From NCBI RefSeq assembly GCF_964355755.1, contig NC_092673.1, positions 21,829,001 through 21,893,000 on the forward strand: a DNA stretch of 64,000 nucleotides, in the 5' to 3' direction. Position numbers and translations under genes: made by a program. The DNA is from Antedon mediterranea (lineage: Eukaryota > Echinodermata > Crinoidea > Comatulida > Antedonidae). Below are positions 13,301 through 24,999 of the stretch, one piece after another (position 1 is the stretch's first letter; each line of letters opens with the position of its first letter). The notes under the pieces are model-generated. The model did not search any database, was not told where the DNA came from, and was given only the letters and a program-made list of their open reading frames with translations.

Positions 13301-16300
13301 TGATTGATTGTGCCCGCCTAGTGTCTGTGCATAGCATGTCAGTAATATTTTCTGTACTACTAGCATGACCACTACTATTATACTACTACCACTAATTTGA
13401 ACACGTCTTTTTAGCGTGTTGTAGGGGCTGAGGTCAACCCCTGAAAACCTTTCAGTTATACATACAGTTAAACTCCATATTCTACCATAGTTCATAATCC
13501 TAAGTTGTGTTTTTCTTTTGCATTATGAATTTTATGATTTAGCCATTCATCAGCAATTCAATAGTTAGGACTCAGCTTGTCGGTGTTTGGGTTGGGAACA
13601 AGTGAAAATTGAACAGCTTTCATCCGCAATTCAATAGTTAGGAGCTGTCGGTGTTTGGGGTGGGAATAAGTGAAAGTTGAACATCTTTCATCAGCAATTC
13701 AATAGTTAGGACTCCTGACGGTGTTTGGGGTGGGAACAAGGGAAAGTTGAACAGCTTTCATCCGCAATTTCAATAGTTAGGAGCTGACGATGTTTGGAGG
13801 TGGGAAGAAGTGAATGTTGAACAGCTTTCATCAGCAATTCAATAGTTAGGAGCTGACGATGTTTGGGGTGGGAACAAGTGAGTCATCAGCAATTCAATAG
13901 TTAGGACTCCTGACGGTGTTTGGGGTGGGAACAAGTGAAAGTTGAAACAGGTTCAAATCAAAATGAATCTGTTAAACAGGAAATGGGAGCTTATCCGTGC
14001 CAATTCCTCTTGGATCAGACAATTCTTTTTTCCGTCATGAACATTGAAACATTTCAACAAAGTTTAGGTTATCCGCAAGCATAATATTCTAATACATTAT
14101 TATCTCTGTTTCCTTGTTTGTTGTGTGTCACAATCAGTCTATAATTTACAAATTAGTACTGAACTTGGAAACAGGCCTAATCTTATTGCTTTCAGAATTT
14201 TACTTGTATTAAAACCAATAACAAAAATAATATTTTATACTGTAATACATCTAGTTTTACTTATATAGTTCTTTATATTATTATTATTATTTATTTATTA
14301 ATTTTAAATGCAAATCATTGCTTTGTTTATCTATAGATTTGTTTATCCACACCATTTATAAAGCATTAATTTTTAATAATTAATATTTAAAAAAATAAAA
14401 TGTCATGACAACAATTTCCATCTATTGCATCTTATATCAGGATTTAATCGTTTGTAACTACTATGGAGTAGCTTTGCGTCAGGGTGCTGAGTAATTGGTC
14501 AGATATTTGCCCTACTCTGACGTAATTTGTACTTTATACTAAGTAAATTGAGTAATTCTCAGGTGGGACTCAAACCTACGACCTCCAGATCACTAGCCTA
14601 GCGTTCATACCTCTAGACCACCAAACTTGCACTGTAGATTCCTAAGAGCCCAAGTAAGCAGCAGGCACTGCACCAACAGGATTTAATTGTTTTTAACTGC
14701 TTTATAGTAGGGCAAACATCTGACCAATTGTATCCCTTTCACATCGCCTAGACAACATACAAATGTTGGGGTTGATGCCCTGACTGTGTGTATAACTCCA
14801 GTGGCCGTATTCACCATTCACACTTGGGCTAAGGGAAATACTTAACCTTCAAATTAAAACAATCTCCTATCTAAGTGAATACAATTTACAGGAAATACTT
14901 AAATATTTATTGCGTTAAGTCATGGAGTAACTTATTTGATAAAATACTTGATATTTAAGGGAAATATCTCACTTAAGTGTGATTGTTGAATACAGCCACT
15001 TTTCTAAATGTGAAAGGGTATTTTTAATTCAATGCAATGTACTCTTGATTTTTTTTTTTTTTTTCTGTAATTTTAGGTAAATTCATTTATGAAACTTTGG
15101 GATGATTACAAAACTAGAACATCATTGCTTCGTGAAATCCCACGTCCCATGAAACTTGTAAGTAAGCACCAGTTTTCCTTTTAAATAAAAATACTGTACT
15201 ATGTAGATGATGGTACTGATATGATATAAAACAAGACAACATTATTTAATTAATATTTCAAAATTGTTTTATAATATTTATTCATGATGACTTAAGTCTC
15301 ACTTTGTCTTATACTATAGAATATGTAAATGTCATAATAGATTTACCTTAAACCCAGAACTGTGAATTAGTCCTAAAATATGGTAGGGTAGTCACAGAAT
15401 ATGATCAGTATACACCTTGGTCCTTCATTATACTGTACGTGTATCGTGTACATATGACCAATGGCTTCTTAATGTTAATCAATTCTTTCATTTGTACTAT
15501 TTTCAACTTGATTTTTTACAGACTTGGCTTTTTATATTTTATTATTATGTATTCTTCATTGATAATATTGTATTAATTAAATTATAATATAAGAATTTGT
15601 ACCTTATTACTATTGATTTTAAATCTGAAGGATAGAGTTAATGACACTGACAGCACGTTCTAGTACAAAAATAATTAATATTATAATAACGATTTTAGAT
15701 CTGAAGGATAGAGTTAATGACACTGACAGCACGTTCTAATACAAAAATAATTAATATTATAACAACTTTAAACATGATAGCTTGTTTTATCGTTTTTTTG
15801 TGTTATTCTATAAGATCATTTAGTCAAATTCTTATGGAATATTCTTCCACAATCAATCAAGAATGGCAATTCTATTGACATCTTCAAACAATTGCTGAAA
15901 ACCCATCTCTTTCGCATAGCATATGAAATGACGTAATTTCCACCTTGTTTCGAGCCTTGTGGTCGTAGCGCTTTAGAGAAAATTTATTTTGGTTAAGCGC
16001 TATACAAAAGACAATTATTGTTATTATTATTTGTTTTAGGACCACACCTTATCCATTGTTGCACAGTATTATGCAGATGTCCTATGGCACGATGAGAATT
16101 CTGATGAACAAAGTGAAAAGGTCTCTATCATTGTAAGTTTCCTTAGCGACTAGATTTATAGAGGAAGATTATTTTGTGGGTGGTGGTGGGGTTAGGTTAT
16201 AAGAAGTGGGTGATGAGAAGTTTGTTTACCGATTAAGAAAAAGGCAGACGTAATCCTGATGTATGTAGAGTTTAAAATGAAGACATTTGAATTCATTTGT

Positions 16301-19300
16301 TGCGTGGGGGAGAGGGTTAAGCATCATGGCCACAAGCCATATTTATAGTTTGATGCCGTGTCTTTCCATTCCCTTAAAATGTCAGTGGCATGAACAATTA
16401 CAAAAAAAGGCAACATTGACAACAATTAATTACCATATGCCTACTAATATTAATTGAGTGATAAAAATAAATAAATAAAATCCCATACAATCAATATAAA
16501 ATGGAAAATCACACTAAATCATAATTATTTGAAAGTTTATATTTAGAAATATTAAAAATAAAACTATAAATAAAATTAATATACTAAGGCAACATTGACA
16601 AGAATTAATTACCATGCCTACTAATATTTATTGGGTGATCACTTTATTTGAGAATAAAAATTTCATCACACTAAATCATATTTATTTGCAAGTTTAATAT
16701 ATTTAGAAATATTAAAAATAAAACTATAAAATTACTATAAAAGGCAATATTGACAAGAATTAATTACCATATGCCTACTAATATTGATTGATTGATCATG
16801 CAAGTTTAATATATTTAGAAGTATTAAAAATAAAACTATAGAGGGCAGTATGTACAAAAATCATATGGCCGCTAAAAAATTTGATTTAAAGCAAAATATT
16901 ATATTTTATTCTATAAATTTGATTAATTTTGTTTTAATTTAGGAGGGGTTGTACGATTTTATGTTTGATCGATATCTTACGAATGACGTAACATTTCTTG
17001 TCATGCATGATTTCATTTCTTCTCTGATTGATAATGCTGTTGTCAACAAGGTAATGTTTTTCTTATTTTTACTTTTGGACTACTAACCATCTTTCTCAGA
17101 ACACGCTTTGTTAACTTGCAAATATCTTTACTTATATTATTATGACGTTGGGTATGCCTCACTCAAGAGACTTTATGCAACACTACGATAACGAAAACAG
17201 ATACATTGCACAAACATATTCGTTTTTGTAAGCCAGTAAAAATCTGTTTCGCATGGAAACAAAATATTGAGGGTGCCGTTCAAAATATGACTGCTGTAAA
17301 TTTGAACAAAGCAGAGGCCTAGCGTAACATAGAGTGAATGAGGAATGCGAATACGATTTGATTATTTTCACACAGAATATAGGGACACTAAAGGGACATC
17401 CACTTTCAATTATAATATTTTTTAATATATTTAATATCTTTAATATATTTTATTATAACTTAAATTTGATTATTTTCACACAGCATGTACAAATATTTTC
17501 CCACATCTTGGTTGGTAATCTTGATGGCGCTGTCTTCCGCTATTTATTACTGATAGCTGATTTGATTGACAGAGTTGATTGGCGTTATGTTGAAGATTTC
17601 AAAGGGTTCATAGCAAATATTTACCCATTTCTTAATGTAAGCTAACAGTTTAACTTATTCACGTCCACATGGTGGTAGTTGACTGTAACTCGTCGACAGA
17701 TACTGTATGTGAACATTTAGATTAAGTCAGGGGTCCCAAATTTAAAAAGTCATGGTATGGTGGCGCTATTGCTCCCAAACTCTTCCCACCACTAGACTTG
17801 GGAGGTCTGTTAAGTGGACATTATGTTGACGTGCCAGTGAACGTATGACATAATTAACTTGGTATCTGACTTTGTAATCTCTATAATAGCTCGTCTGTGG
17901 TGCTAGTACACAGGCTTAGGTGAGGCTAGATCCTTAATTTTCTGAATGAAGGCTGGCATCCTAGTGATAAGACCCAGGCCATAACCTGTATTATTAAAGC
18001 TTTATTAAATATATGTTCAGTCTAAATAATTACATTACACAATTGAATGTTATTTAATTAATTTACATTTGAATTTTTTTGTTCTTAGGAAGACGACATT
18101 GACCAATTACATTTGGCATATACATCATTTAGCGAGAATAAGATCAGAAAGGATTTGGTTTATGAATTTTTCCTTTACATTGTACTGAAGTACAGAGAAC
18201 CACAATTTCATGAGGTAATACATGCACATTTTTAATGCATCATCATTTATCCTAATAGAAATAAAGTTGATATTTGTGTGGATTAGTAATTTAAAATTTT
18301 CATAATTCTATAATTAAATTATCACTTGACTGTTAAACTTAATTTGACCCTAATAAATTGTTATTAAAATAAGTTACATTTGTCCAAAACAACATACAAG
18401 TACACCCACATTTATACCCACACCAAATCACAAACAATTACTGTCTGATTTTAATCTCTGGTTTTTAATGAAATCTAATGTAGTTAAGCCTTATTTGGTT
18501 TTTGCATTGAATCAATCATTTTCAGGGTGTTTTAATCTGCCTTAGTATCCCAAATACCATGTTAACTTGTGATTGAAGAATTTTTTTTGAAATTGGAAAT
18601 GACATTTTAATTTGTGGTGCACCAGAGATAAACCGCCGGCAAAACTCAATAAGTATGGACAAATCAACAACCCACATACTGTCACGTCAGAAAATCTTTC
18701 TGCACATGCTTAAAAACATGTGTGCATGCGCAAAATGACAAACGTGATGTGTAAAAAAGCTATTGAAATTTTCTATTTAATAAGAAGACTTGTTAGGACT
18801 CTACTGCAGAGTTGTACACCAAATATAATACTGTACAAGAATAACTCTGTCCGAACAAGCCCTAAAATAGATACAAACGTAACTCTGTCTGAACAGGCTT
18901 TAAAATAGATACCTTAAAACTAAAAGAGACCAGACTTACAGTAATATCAAAAGATAAAATTAATAAATTTGAAAATATTCAAAAGCGATAAATCTCAATT
19001 TAATTCCATCATTGTATTTACGTCAACACTCTGGCGCGAAAATTGTCTCGCTTGTCACGTATATAAAACATTACAAATATGATAAAATACAAACAGTATG
19101 AAACCAAGTGGTAAAATACAAAAACAACAAATACAAAATTTGCATAAAAATGTTAAAACATGGCAGTATTAAAAGATATCATTAACATGTTGAAAACAGT
19201 GTCATAGGTTTAATAGGAAAATTGAAACACAATTTAATGAATCAAAAACGTACAATTGTACTTAAAAATAAATGTTTTATTATCATTTATATTGAATTTT

Positions 19301-21221
19301 AATATCAGCTTTTTCGCAACATAAAGACAAATTTCATACTGTACTATTTTTGTTTGTATGACAATAAAAGATCTGTATCTGTATCTGCCTGTGTATATAA
19401 AAATTGGATATTGGATTGAAGTATGATTCAAACTTTACATTAAAAAGCCTCATAGCAGATGGGAGAAAAGAATTTGTATTCTATTAGTTTTCATCATAGG
19501 GAAGCATATTCTACCACATTTTGGTGATTTGTTGATATCAGAATATTTTCTTTATCAGATTGAGAGCAAATTGCTTCAACATCCTGCAAAAGAAACTGGC
19601 GTATTGAACCAACAAGAGTTCTTTGATGCAATGGAAGTCTTATCACCATTGTCAAGTGAGAAGTTACGAAACAGACTTTTTGAAGAGTCGGCACTCCATT
19701 ACTGTGAAGACAACAAAGTGTCTGTAATGAGACTATCACGTATCCTTGTTTTAATTCTCAAGCTCTGTCTACACTATCAAACTAGTTTGACAAAAAAAGT
19801 GTGATATGCCCAAATATGGTAGTGATATGACATCATGTCCATGTATGGGCACATCACAATTTTTGTCACATAAAGTTTGATAGTGTAGACAGTACATAGC
19901 TTAAGATAATTGCTGGTGAATCCAGATGTGAGAATGAGTAATAAGTTGAAGCACATGACCCTTTCATTGTGTCTCTCCTCATCTAGACATGCTTCCCCTG
20001 CCACATGTGGAACAACTCTGACCAGTAACTAGATAAACTATTTATCATGCTTATAAACTAAGTCTCAATTTCAGTACAAATAGTCGTGAATTACAACCCT
20101 GGCACTACTGTAGGTCAAGATTGAACCCTGGATCTTGGGATTGAAAAGCAAGCATGTTAATCACCAAGCTCCAGTACTTTGTGTTATACTGTCTAAGTTA
20201 TAATGCTAACAATGTAGCAGTATCTGAATGATCTATTTTGATCATTTTTCTTTTCATTGATATTTTCTTTAAATATAATATCTCTAGAAATTGGGAGTTA
20301 CCTTCTTCTTCTGCAAGTGGCCCCTTTGCTAAGGTCAAAGGTCGCTGAAAATGTAGAAGATGCTCGACTTCATCACCAAATACAAGCAACATGTAAGTTA
20401 CACATTTGACATATTTGACACACATTTGAGAAAGAGAAATCCATGGGCCAGAATTCAAATCTCATTGTTGAAATTGAGTGAATATGTAGTAGTACTTCTG
20501 ATATGTTTCTTAATTCTGGTAATCTTGGCTTTGGTGTATTTATGTGTCCATAGTTTTATGTTAGGCATAGCTTTATTTGAGAATTACAAATTTCTTTATA
20601 TTTTGAAAATGTCAGCTGGTCTGATATTGTATAATTGTTTTTTATATATTACATTTTGATAAATCTTGCACATTGAATTTGTTTATTTAGAACATCAATT
20701 ATTTCAAAATTATTCTATTTTTATTTAATTGATCTTACAGTATTTTATTTTCTTGTTAACCTAAAGTAATAATTGTTTATTTGAAGTGAGCAAAGCTGAT
20801 GTTGAGGCATCGAGAAAGTCAGACATAATGTCAATGACAAAACTGAGAAACCTAGCAAGGAATGTTGCCAGGTTTGTCTTCCTCTTTCATCCCAAAAAAA
20901 TTAAGCAAAAGATGTAAAATGAGTTTATCAATTATGAAAAAGAGCAACCAGAGCCATTATGATTGTTCAGTTCAAGTATAAAACTCCTAATTTAGGCACA
21001 TTTAAACATTGGTAAATATCTCAGCCTATACCATGTAGTGCTAAATGTTTGTAATCGAGCATGATCTAATACTACCTTACTCACTTTTTAGGCGGGAACA
21101 ACACCGGAGTCTCAGACAAATTGAGGGAAACTTACAATTTAACACTGATGAAGATTCTGACAGCAACACATTTCTTGCAGAGCTTCTGCTGTCAAGTGAA
21201 CAGGTCAACGAAACAGAATGA
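1305..21221 (+). CDS. Unidentified coiled-coil protein, 18 exons seen, 5' end outside window
   Basis: One frame runs through exons 1305-1490, 1821-1978, 2386-2465, 2697-2891, 3594-3822, 4227-4408, 5174-5289, 11891-12122, 12983-12997, 15077-15157, 16040-16132, 16943-17050, 17484-17636, 18089-18214, 19559-19739, 20288-20392, 20787-20871 and 21092-21221 (TGA). Every junction is GT..AG and every phase fits, giving about 818 residues. The first exon in view starts mid-codon, so the N-terminus is missing. The first ~280 residues are a Glu/Lys/Gln-rich coiled coil. A Ser-rich linker follows, then a Cys-rich patch (FCSSCGEK continuing TVLCPH across the exon 6/7 junction) that could bind zinc. The C-terminal half is predicted helical, with the striking segment LLLIADLIDRVDWRYVEDF and an acidic tail. 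I do not recognise the family. A ciliary or TSNAXIP1-like protein is only a guess. The 6.6-kb intron 5290-11890 contains a complete antisense dehydrogenase gene. Confidence 0.75.
1616..1700. mobile_element. MITE family A, 5'-truncated copy
   Basis: Right half of the family A element, with the internal 'catatttgggca' motif and terminal TTTGATAGTGTAGGCAGAGCTT. The left terminus is absent. Confidence 0.6.
2067..2220. mobile_element. MITE family A copy
   Basis: Starts AAGCTCTGTCTACACTATCA and ends with the inverted TAGTGTAGACAGC. It lies in an intron of the coiled-coil gene and has no coding capacity. Confidence 0.75.
2511..2660. mobile_element. MITE family A copy, opposite internal orientation
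   Basis: Left end CAGTCTACACTATCAAACTT and right end TTTGATAGTGTAGACAGAGC. The internal sequence is in the reverse order to the copy at 2067. Confidence 0.75.
3098..3250 (+). repeat. SINE-like interspersed repeat
   Basis: Contains 'tggatttatatagcgcctaa' and, at the 3' side, 'ggtacccatttatacacctg', a pattern I associate with dispersed invertebrate SINE or 3'-tail sequence. Intronic and non-coding. Confidence 0.4.
5418..5580. mobile_element. MITE family A copy
   Basis: Left end TTCTGTCTACACTAGCAAAC, right end TTTGATAGTGTAGACAGACC. It sits between exon 7 of the coiled-coil gene and the 3' end of the antisense dehydrogenase gene. Confidence 0.7.
5945..10761 (-). CDS. BDH1-like short-chain dehydrogenase (D-beta-hydroxybutyrate / RDH / HSD17B6-type)
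   Basis: Four minus-strand exons: 10347-10761 (ATG at 10761), 7255-7407, 6967-7131 and 5945-6297 (TGA 5945-5947). They join in frame to 361 residues, close to mammalian BDH1 (343). Residues 12-50 are strongly hydrophobic, indicating a membrane anchor or targeting region. The Rossmann cofactor motif TGCDTGIG is at 65-72 and NNAG at 145-148. The Asn of NLWG is about 170, the catalytic Ser about 197, and YCISK gives Tyr210/Lys214. The run EPGNF and the C-terminal YGQAYF and DLSPVI segments fit the BDH1/17-beta-HSD6/retinol-dehydrogenase branch. Such enzymes oxidise or reduce hydroxyl groups of ketone bodies, steroids or retinoids using NAD(P). Which substrate applies here cannot be read from sequence. 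All catalytic residues are intact. The gene lies entirely within a 6.6-kb intron of the plus-strand coiled-coil gene. Confidence 0.88.
7505..7765 (-). repeat. tRNA-derived SINE copy
   Basis: Shares with 14455-14720 the blocks 'gccctactctgac', 'tttgtactttatacta' and 'acctctagaccaccaa'. Read on the minus strand the last block is box A-like (TTGGTGGTCTAGAGG). It lies in the first intron of the BDH1-like gene. Confidence 0.5.
8205..8450 (-). repeat. tRNA-derived SINE (Leu/Ser-like head), family S
   Basis: The minus strand starts near ATGGCCGAGTAGTTAAGGCA (box A-like) and has CATGGGTTCGCTCC (box B-like), then a tail with 'gtccagtgtacacagtt', 'tcattcgagatgagtagggg' and 'gaactggttcacaaaa'. Other copies are at 37925-38165, 59218-59530 and a fragment at 33431-33535. 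Confidence 0.6.
9800..9985. mobile_element. Small TIR element (pogo-like MITE)
   Basis: The left side reads AACCCCCATTTAGGGGACAC and the right side reads GTCCCCTGAATAGGGGTGTC then GGAGGGGTTGTACTGT, forming imperfect inverted ends. No coding sequence. The family assignment is by appearance only. Confidence 0.45.
11560..11815 (-). repeat. Diverged family S SINE-like segment
   Basis: Recognisable pieces in order: 'ggtaacctcatgtacttcca', 'gtgtacagtagacctctagt', 'ccttatcgga', and near the end 'ggcttaaccagttggtaact', the reverse of a box A-like region. Much more diverged than the copies at 8205 and 37925. Confidence 0.3.
12636..12756 (-). pseudogene. Isolated WD-repeat-like exon, antisense within intron
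   Basis: On the minus strand, an AG at 12757-12758 is followed by a 121-nt open segment and a GTGTAAGG donor-like site. The translation, GHMLQHMALLSLAGRG then NCSIPVIDWTTGEQIQDFKG, resembles a WD40 blade (a 'DW..G..I' strand). No neighbouring minus-strand exons of such a protein were found, so this may be an orphan exon, a gene fragment, or part of a gene whose other exons I missed. Low confidence. Confidence 0.3.
13547..13945. repeat. Tandem repeat, about 55-72-bp unit, six copies
   Basis: Each unit contains 'cagcaattcaatagttagga' or the variant 'ccgcaattcaatagttagga', then 'tgtttggggtgggaacaagt' and 'gaaagttgaacagctttcat'. Copies begin near 13547, 13619, 13688, 13758, 13828 and 13883 and vary in length. 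Intronic. Confidence 0.8.
14455..14720 (-). repeat. tRNA-derived SINE copy
   Basis: The minus strand has TTTGGTGGTCTAGAGGTATG (box A-like) and TAGGTTTGAGTCCCACC (box B-like). Same family as 7505-7765. Confidence 0.55.
15615..15766. repeat. 76-bp tandem duplication
   Basis: Two adjacent near-identical copies (15615-15690 and 15691-15766), each containing 'ctgaaggatagagttaatga' and 'cactgacagcacgttcta'. Intronic. Confidence 0.85.
15835..16030 (+). mobile_element. LINE 3' end: last codons of reverse-transcriptase ORF plus tail
   Basis: 15835-15936 translates to WNILPQSIKNGNS followed by IDIFKQLLKTHLFRIAY and a stop. This is the classic C-terminal signature of CR1/L2-type LINE ORF2. A 'tagcgcttta..aagcgctata' segment and (att)n tail follow. 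Truncated and inactive. Confidence 0.7.
16405..16840. repeat. Tandem AT-rich repeat, three diverged copies
   Basis: Three successive copies (about 16405-16585, 16586-16740, 16741-16840) share 'attgacaagaattaattacc' and 'atttagaaatattaaaaata'. Lies just upstream of the exon at 16943. Confidence 0.7.
19760..19902. mobile_element. MITE family A copy next to a splice donor
   Basis: Left end AAGCTCTGTCTACACTATCA and right end AAAGTTTGATAGTGTAGACA. It starts 20 bp downstream of the donor (GT at 19740) of the exon 19559-19739. Confidence 0.75.
20025..20185 (-). repeat. tRNA-derived SINE copy, family T
   Basis: The minus strand has AGCTTGGTGATTAACATGCT (box A-like) and CAGGGTTCAATCTTGACC (box B-like), then 'gccagggttgtaattc' and 'cttagtttataagcatgata'. 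The same layout occurs at 46620-46735. Confidence 0.6.
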
Positions 21222-22329
21222 AATACTTGAACTTGCTGGTTGTCATCTTGAATACTCCACAAGGACGTCTGACAAAGAGGCCTTTGAGAGTGGCTTATCA
21301 ATTAGACATTATCTCTTTAAATTTATCACTATTAGTGGCTTCAATAGCATATTAAGGCAGTTTATTTACCAGGATTGAATTAAAATAAATTTTTATTATG
21401 CAACTGGTGACCTGAACTATGAATAAGTTATCTGTTGATATAAAGCAATACTGGCAAACTTCACCAAGTGTTTGCAGAGTTAGTATAGACTTCTGCAGAC
21501 TGGTGATCTGAAGTTTGTCAACTGGTATACTTTTGTAAACTTTGGTAAACTTTTCCCACTTAAAGTTTGCTTGAGTTTGCAAACAAATTTTTGCTATTGT
21601 AAACTAGGTTTATGATTTAGTTTATGAGTGCATTAGGAAAGTGGCCAGCCAGCCAACCTTAGATTGTGCTGTTGAACTTTACTTGCCTAGCATTCTTCAG
21701 AAGACAGTTCTAGCATAACCACCGAGACATCAAGACATTCTCAACTATATGCCTATTTCCTTTTGGAAACACATCGTTAACTAGATTCTTCTAGCCCGTT
21801 AGATAAAGGTAAATATTTTGGCACATATTGCGTTTCATACATATAATATAATACTCACAATTACAAATTTTCAGACAAAAATCGAAACGTCGACTGGTCG
21901 AATAATAAAAAAGACAATAAATACAGACTTGGAGGAAGTCTAAACCTAACTTTACTAGCGACAGAATTATATCTACAGCATGTAATTCATTGCTTGAAAT
22001 ATGTATTATACTTTTCTATATATCTATATATTTTTTAAATTCTTGGATGATAAATATTGATAATGTAACTGTTATTAATTCAAATTAAATGTTAAATTAT
22101 TAATTTTATAAATGATGTAAATGTATTGCTTTGAAGATTAAAGCTGTATATTGTAATGAAATTGTATTTGTGTTCTCATACACCTTTTGTTATTTATCAA
22201 AAAGTTTTTTCAATGGGACCATTTGATTGGTCCAAAATTGATCCAAATAGTTTACGAGGGACCAGTAAGAAAGGTTAAGAAGTTCAAAAAGAGCAAAGCA
22301 ATAAAATTATTAGAGTAAAAGAAGTAACA

Positions 22330-24115
22330 GAGTAGCAGGTATGGATAACAGAGAGGAAAGCTTAAGAGGTGAAAAAAGGAGTAGCAGGGGATTATAAATA
22401 AGAGAAATGATTGAGAGGTGAAGGAAAGAGTAGCATAAGTTGGTAACACAGAGTTAGGATTGAGAGGTGTAGGAAGGAGTAGCAAAAGTTGGTAACAGGG
22501 AGTTAGGATTGAGAGGTGTAGGAAGGAGTAGCAGAAGTTGGTAACAGGGAGTTAGGATTGAGAGGTGTAGGAAGGAGTAGCAGAAGTTGGTAACAGAGAG
22601 TTGGGATTGAGAGGTGTAGGAAAGAGTAGCAGAAGTTGGTAACAGAGAGTTAGGATTAAGAGGTGTATGAAGGAGTAGCAGAAGTTGATAACAGAGAGTT
22701 GGGATTGAGAGGTGAAAGAAAAGAATAGCAGAAGTTGGTAACAGAGAGGAAAGATTGAGAGGTGAAGAAAAGAGTAGCAGAAGTTGGTAACAGAGAGTTA
22801 GGATTGAGAGGTGTAGGAAGGAGTAGCAGAAGTTGATAACAGAGAGTTGGGATTGAGAGGTGAAGACAAGAGTAGCAGAAGTTGGTAACAGAGAGGAAAG
22901 ATTGAGAGGTGAAGAAAAGAGTAGCAGAAGTTGGTAACAGAGAGTTAGGATTAAGAGGTGTAGGAAGGAGTAGCAGAAGTTGGTAACAGAGAGTTAGGAT
23001 TGAGAGGTGAAGAAAAGAGTAGCAGAAGTTGGTAACAGAGAGTTAGGATTGAGAGGTGTAGGAAGGAGTAGCAGAAGGTGATAACAGAGAGTTGGGATTG
23101 AGAGGTGAAGAAAAGAGTAGCAGAAGTTGGTAACAGAGAGGAAAGATTGAGAGGTGAAGAAAAGAGTAGCAGAAGTTGGTAACAGAGAGTTAGGATTGAC
23201 AGGTGTAGGAAGGAGTAGCAGAAGTTGATAACAGATAGTTAGGATTGAGAGGTGTAGGAAGGAGTAGCAAAAGTTGGTAACAGAGAGGAAAGATTGAGAG
23301 GTGAAGGAACGAGTAGCAGAAGTTGGTAACAGAGATTTATGATTGAGAGGTGAAGAAAAGCGTAGCAGAAGTTGGTAACACAGAGTTAGGATTGACAGGT
23401 GAAGGAAAGAGTAGCAGAAGTTGGTAACAAAGAGTTAGGATTGAGAGGTTTAGGAAGGAGTAGCAGAAGTTGGTAACAGAGAGGAAAGTTTGAGAGGTGA
23501 AGAAAGGAGTAGCAGAAGTTGGTACCACAGAGTTAGGATTGACAGGTGAAGGAAAGAGTAGCAAAAGTTGGTAACAGAGAGGAAAGATTGAGAGGTGAAG
23601 GAACGAGTAGCAGAAGTTGGTACCACAGAGTTAGGATTGACAGGTGAAGGAAAGAGTAGCAAAAGTTGGTAACAGAGATTTATGATTGAGAGGTGAAGAA
23701 AAGAGTAGCAGAAGTTGGTAACACTGAGTTAGGATTGACAGGTGAAGGAATCAGTAGCACAAGTTGGTAACACAGAGTTAGGATTGACAGGTGAAGGAAG
23801 GAGTAGCAGAAGTTGGTAACATAGAGTTAGGATTGAGAGGTGAAGGAAGAAGTAGCAGAAGTTGGTAGCAGAGAGTAAGGATTGAGGTTCAGGAAAGAGT
23901 AGCAGAAGTTGGTAACATATAGTTAGGATTGAGAGGTGTAAGAAAAAGTAGCAAAAGTTGGTAACAGAGAGGAAAGATTGAGAGGTTCAGGAAAGAGTAG
24001 CAGGGGCTTATAACAAAGAGTTAGGATTGAAAGATGTAAGAAGGAGTAGCAGAAGTTGGTAAAAGAGAGTTAGGATTGAGAGGAGTAGGAAAGAGTAACA
24101 GTAGTTGGTACCGTA
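22330..24115. repeat. 49-bp minisatellite with higher-order structure, about 36 units
   Basis: The unit core is 'gtagcagaagttggtaacag' then 'agagttaggattgagaggtg' plus 'taggaagga'. Unit types differ at two places (gagttagga, gagttggga or gaggaaaga, and gtaggaagg or gaagaaaag). Between about 22790 and 23180 they cycle in a three-unit order, suggesting a ~147-bp higher-order repeat. The open frames on the minus strand are by-products. It lies downstream of the coiled-coil gene. Confidence 0.9.
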
Positions 24116-24803
24116 GAAGGCTAGTGGTTGCATAATGAGTAGAAAAGCCATATCTAGATAAAGTAAAGTAAAAGTGAAAGGACATCATTAGAACAGTTAA
24201 GAGATTAGGGGACTGGTTTCGGTAGTATGGGTTTCGATAGGTTTGAATTATTGGTACTGAATTGTTTGGAAAATATAAAATGTATTCCAATACGCCCTGC
24301 TGCAAGAAGGCCGGTTGTATCTGGATTTACCAGATTTTATCCAGGTGGAAGCTCAACAATGGATTTGCCGTGTAGTAACCTTGTGCAGGTAGCGCTTGTA
24401 TTATTTCAGGGTTAAGATGTTGGGTTCAAATAGACGGTTTTTATCCGCAAAAATGTATTCTCGGCTAAAATAAATCTGTTAAATGTCATGTGAGATGCTA
24501 TCGGAGTTCATGCAAATAGAAAATGAATAGACACAATAAATAACAGTTTACAAAACCATATTAAATTATACAACTTTATTACTCACTCATTTCAACACAA
24601 CCATTTCAATTGAAATCTTCAACAATCATCAAGAATGTACATATAATTTCACTTTTATTTTACAAATAGATGAATATTATTTATCAGAAAATCTAATTTA
24701 GTTAGAATCTCACCATTAAAGAATAAATTGTGCATCTAATTGTGCAAAACTTGGTCCAATTTTGTTTTGCCATTTATAGAAAAAGGTCACTAGGAAATTA
24801 ATG

Positions 24804-24995
24804 CAGTCAACACTCCCAATACCGGAACTCTCTGAAAACCGGAAACTGTCCCAATACCAGACTTCAAAACAAGAAGTTCAAACAGTCCCAAATTCATTTT
24901 AATCATTAAAAACACATTTGAATACCAGACTTTTTCAGGAAAAACCAGATATATTTGGCCAGACCAAAGGTGTCCGGTATTGGGAGAGTTGACTG
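24804..24995. mobile_element. Pogo/Tigger-like MITE
   Basis: The ends are inverted: CAGTCAACACTCCCAATACC at the left and GGTATTGGGAGAGTTGACTG at the right, 192 bp overall, with internal partial repeats of 'caataccaga'. No transposase. Confidence 0.65.
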
Positions 24996-24999
24996 TAAA

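Noticed and set aside
21230-21300. Additional coding exon after the coiled-coil gene stop
   Set aside because: The open frame overlaps a LINE-tail-like segment related to 33960 and 44860 and lies beyond the in-frame TGA.
22252-24305. Minus-strand proline/serine-rich protein frames
   Set aside because: They are translations of the 49-bp minisatellite, shift with unit length changes and have no splice context.
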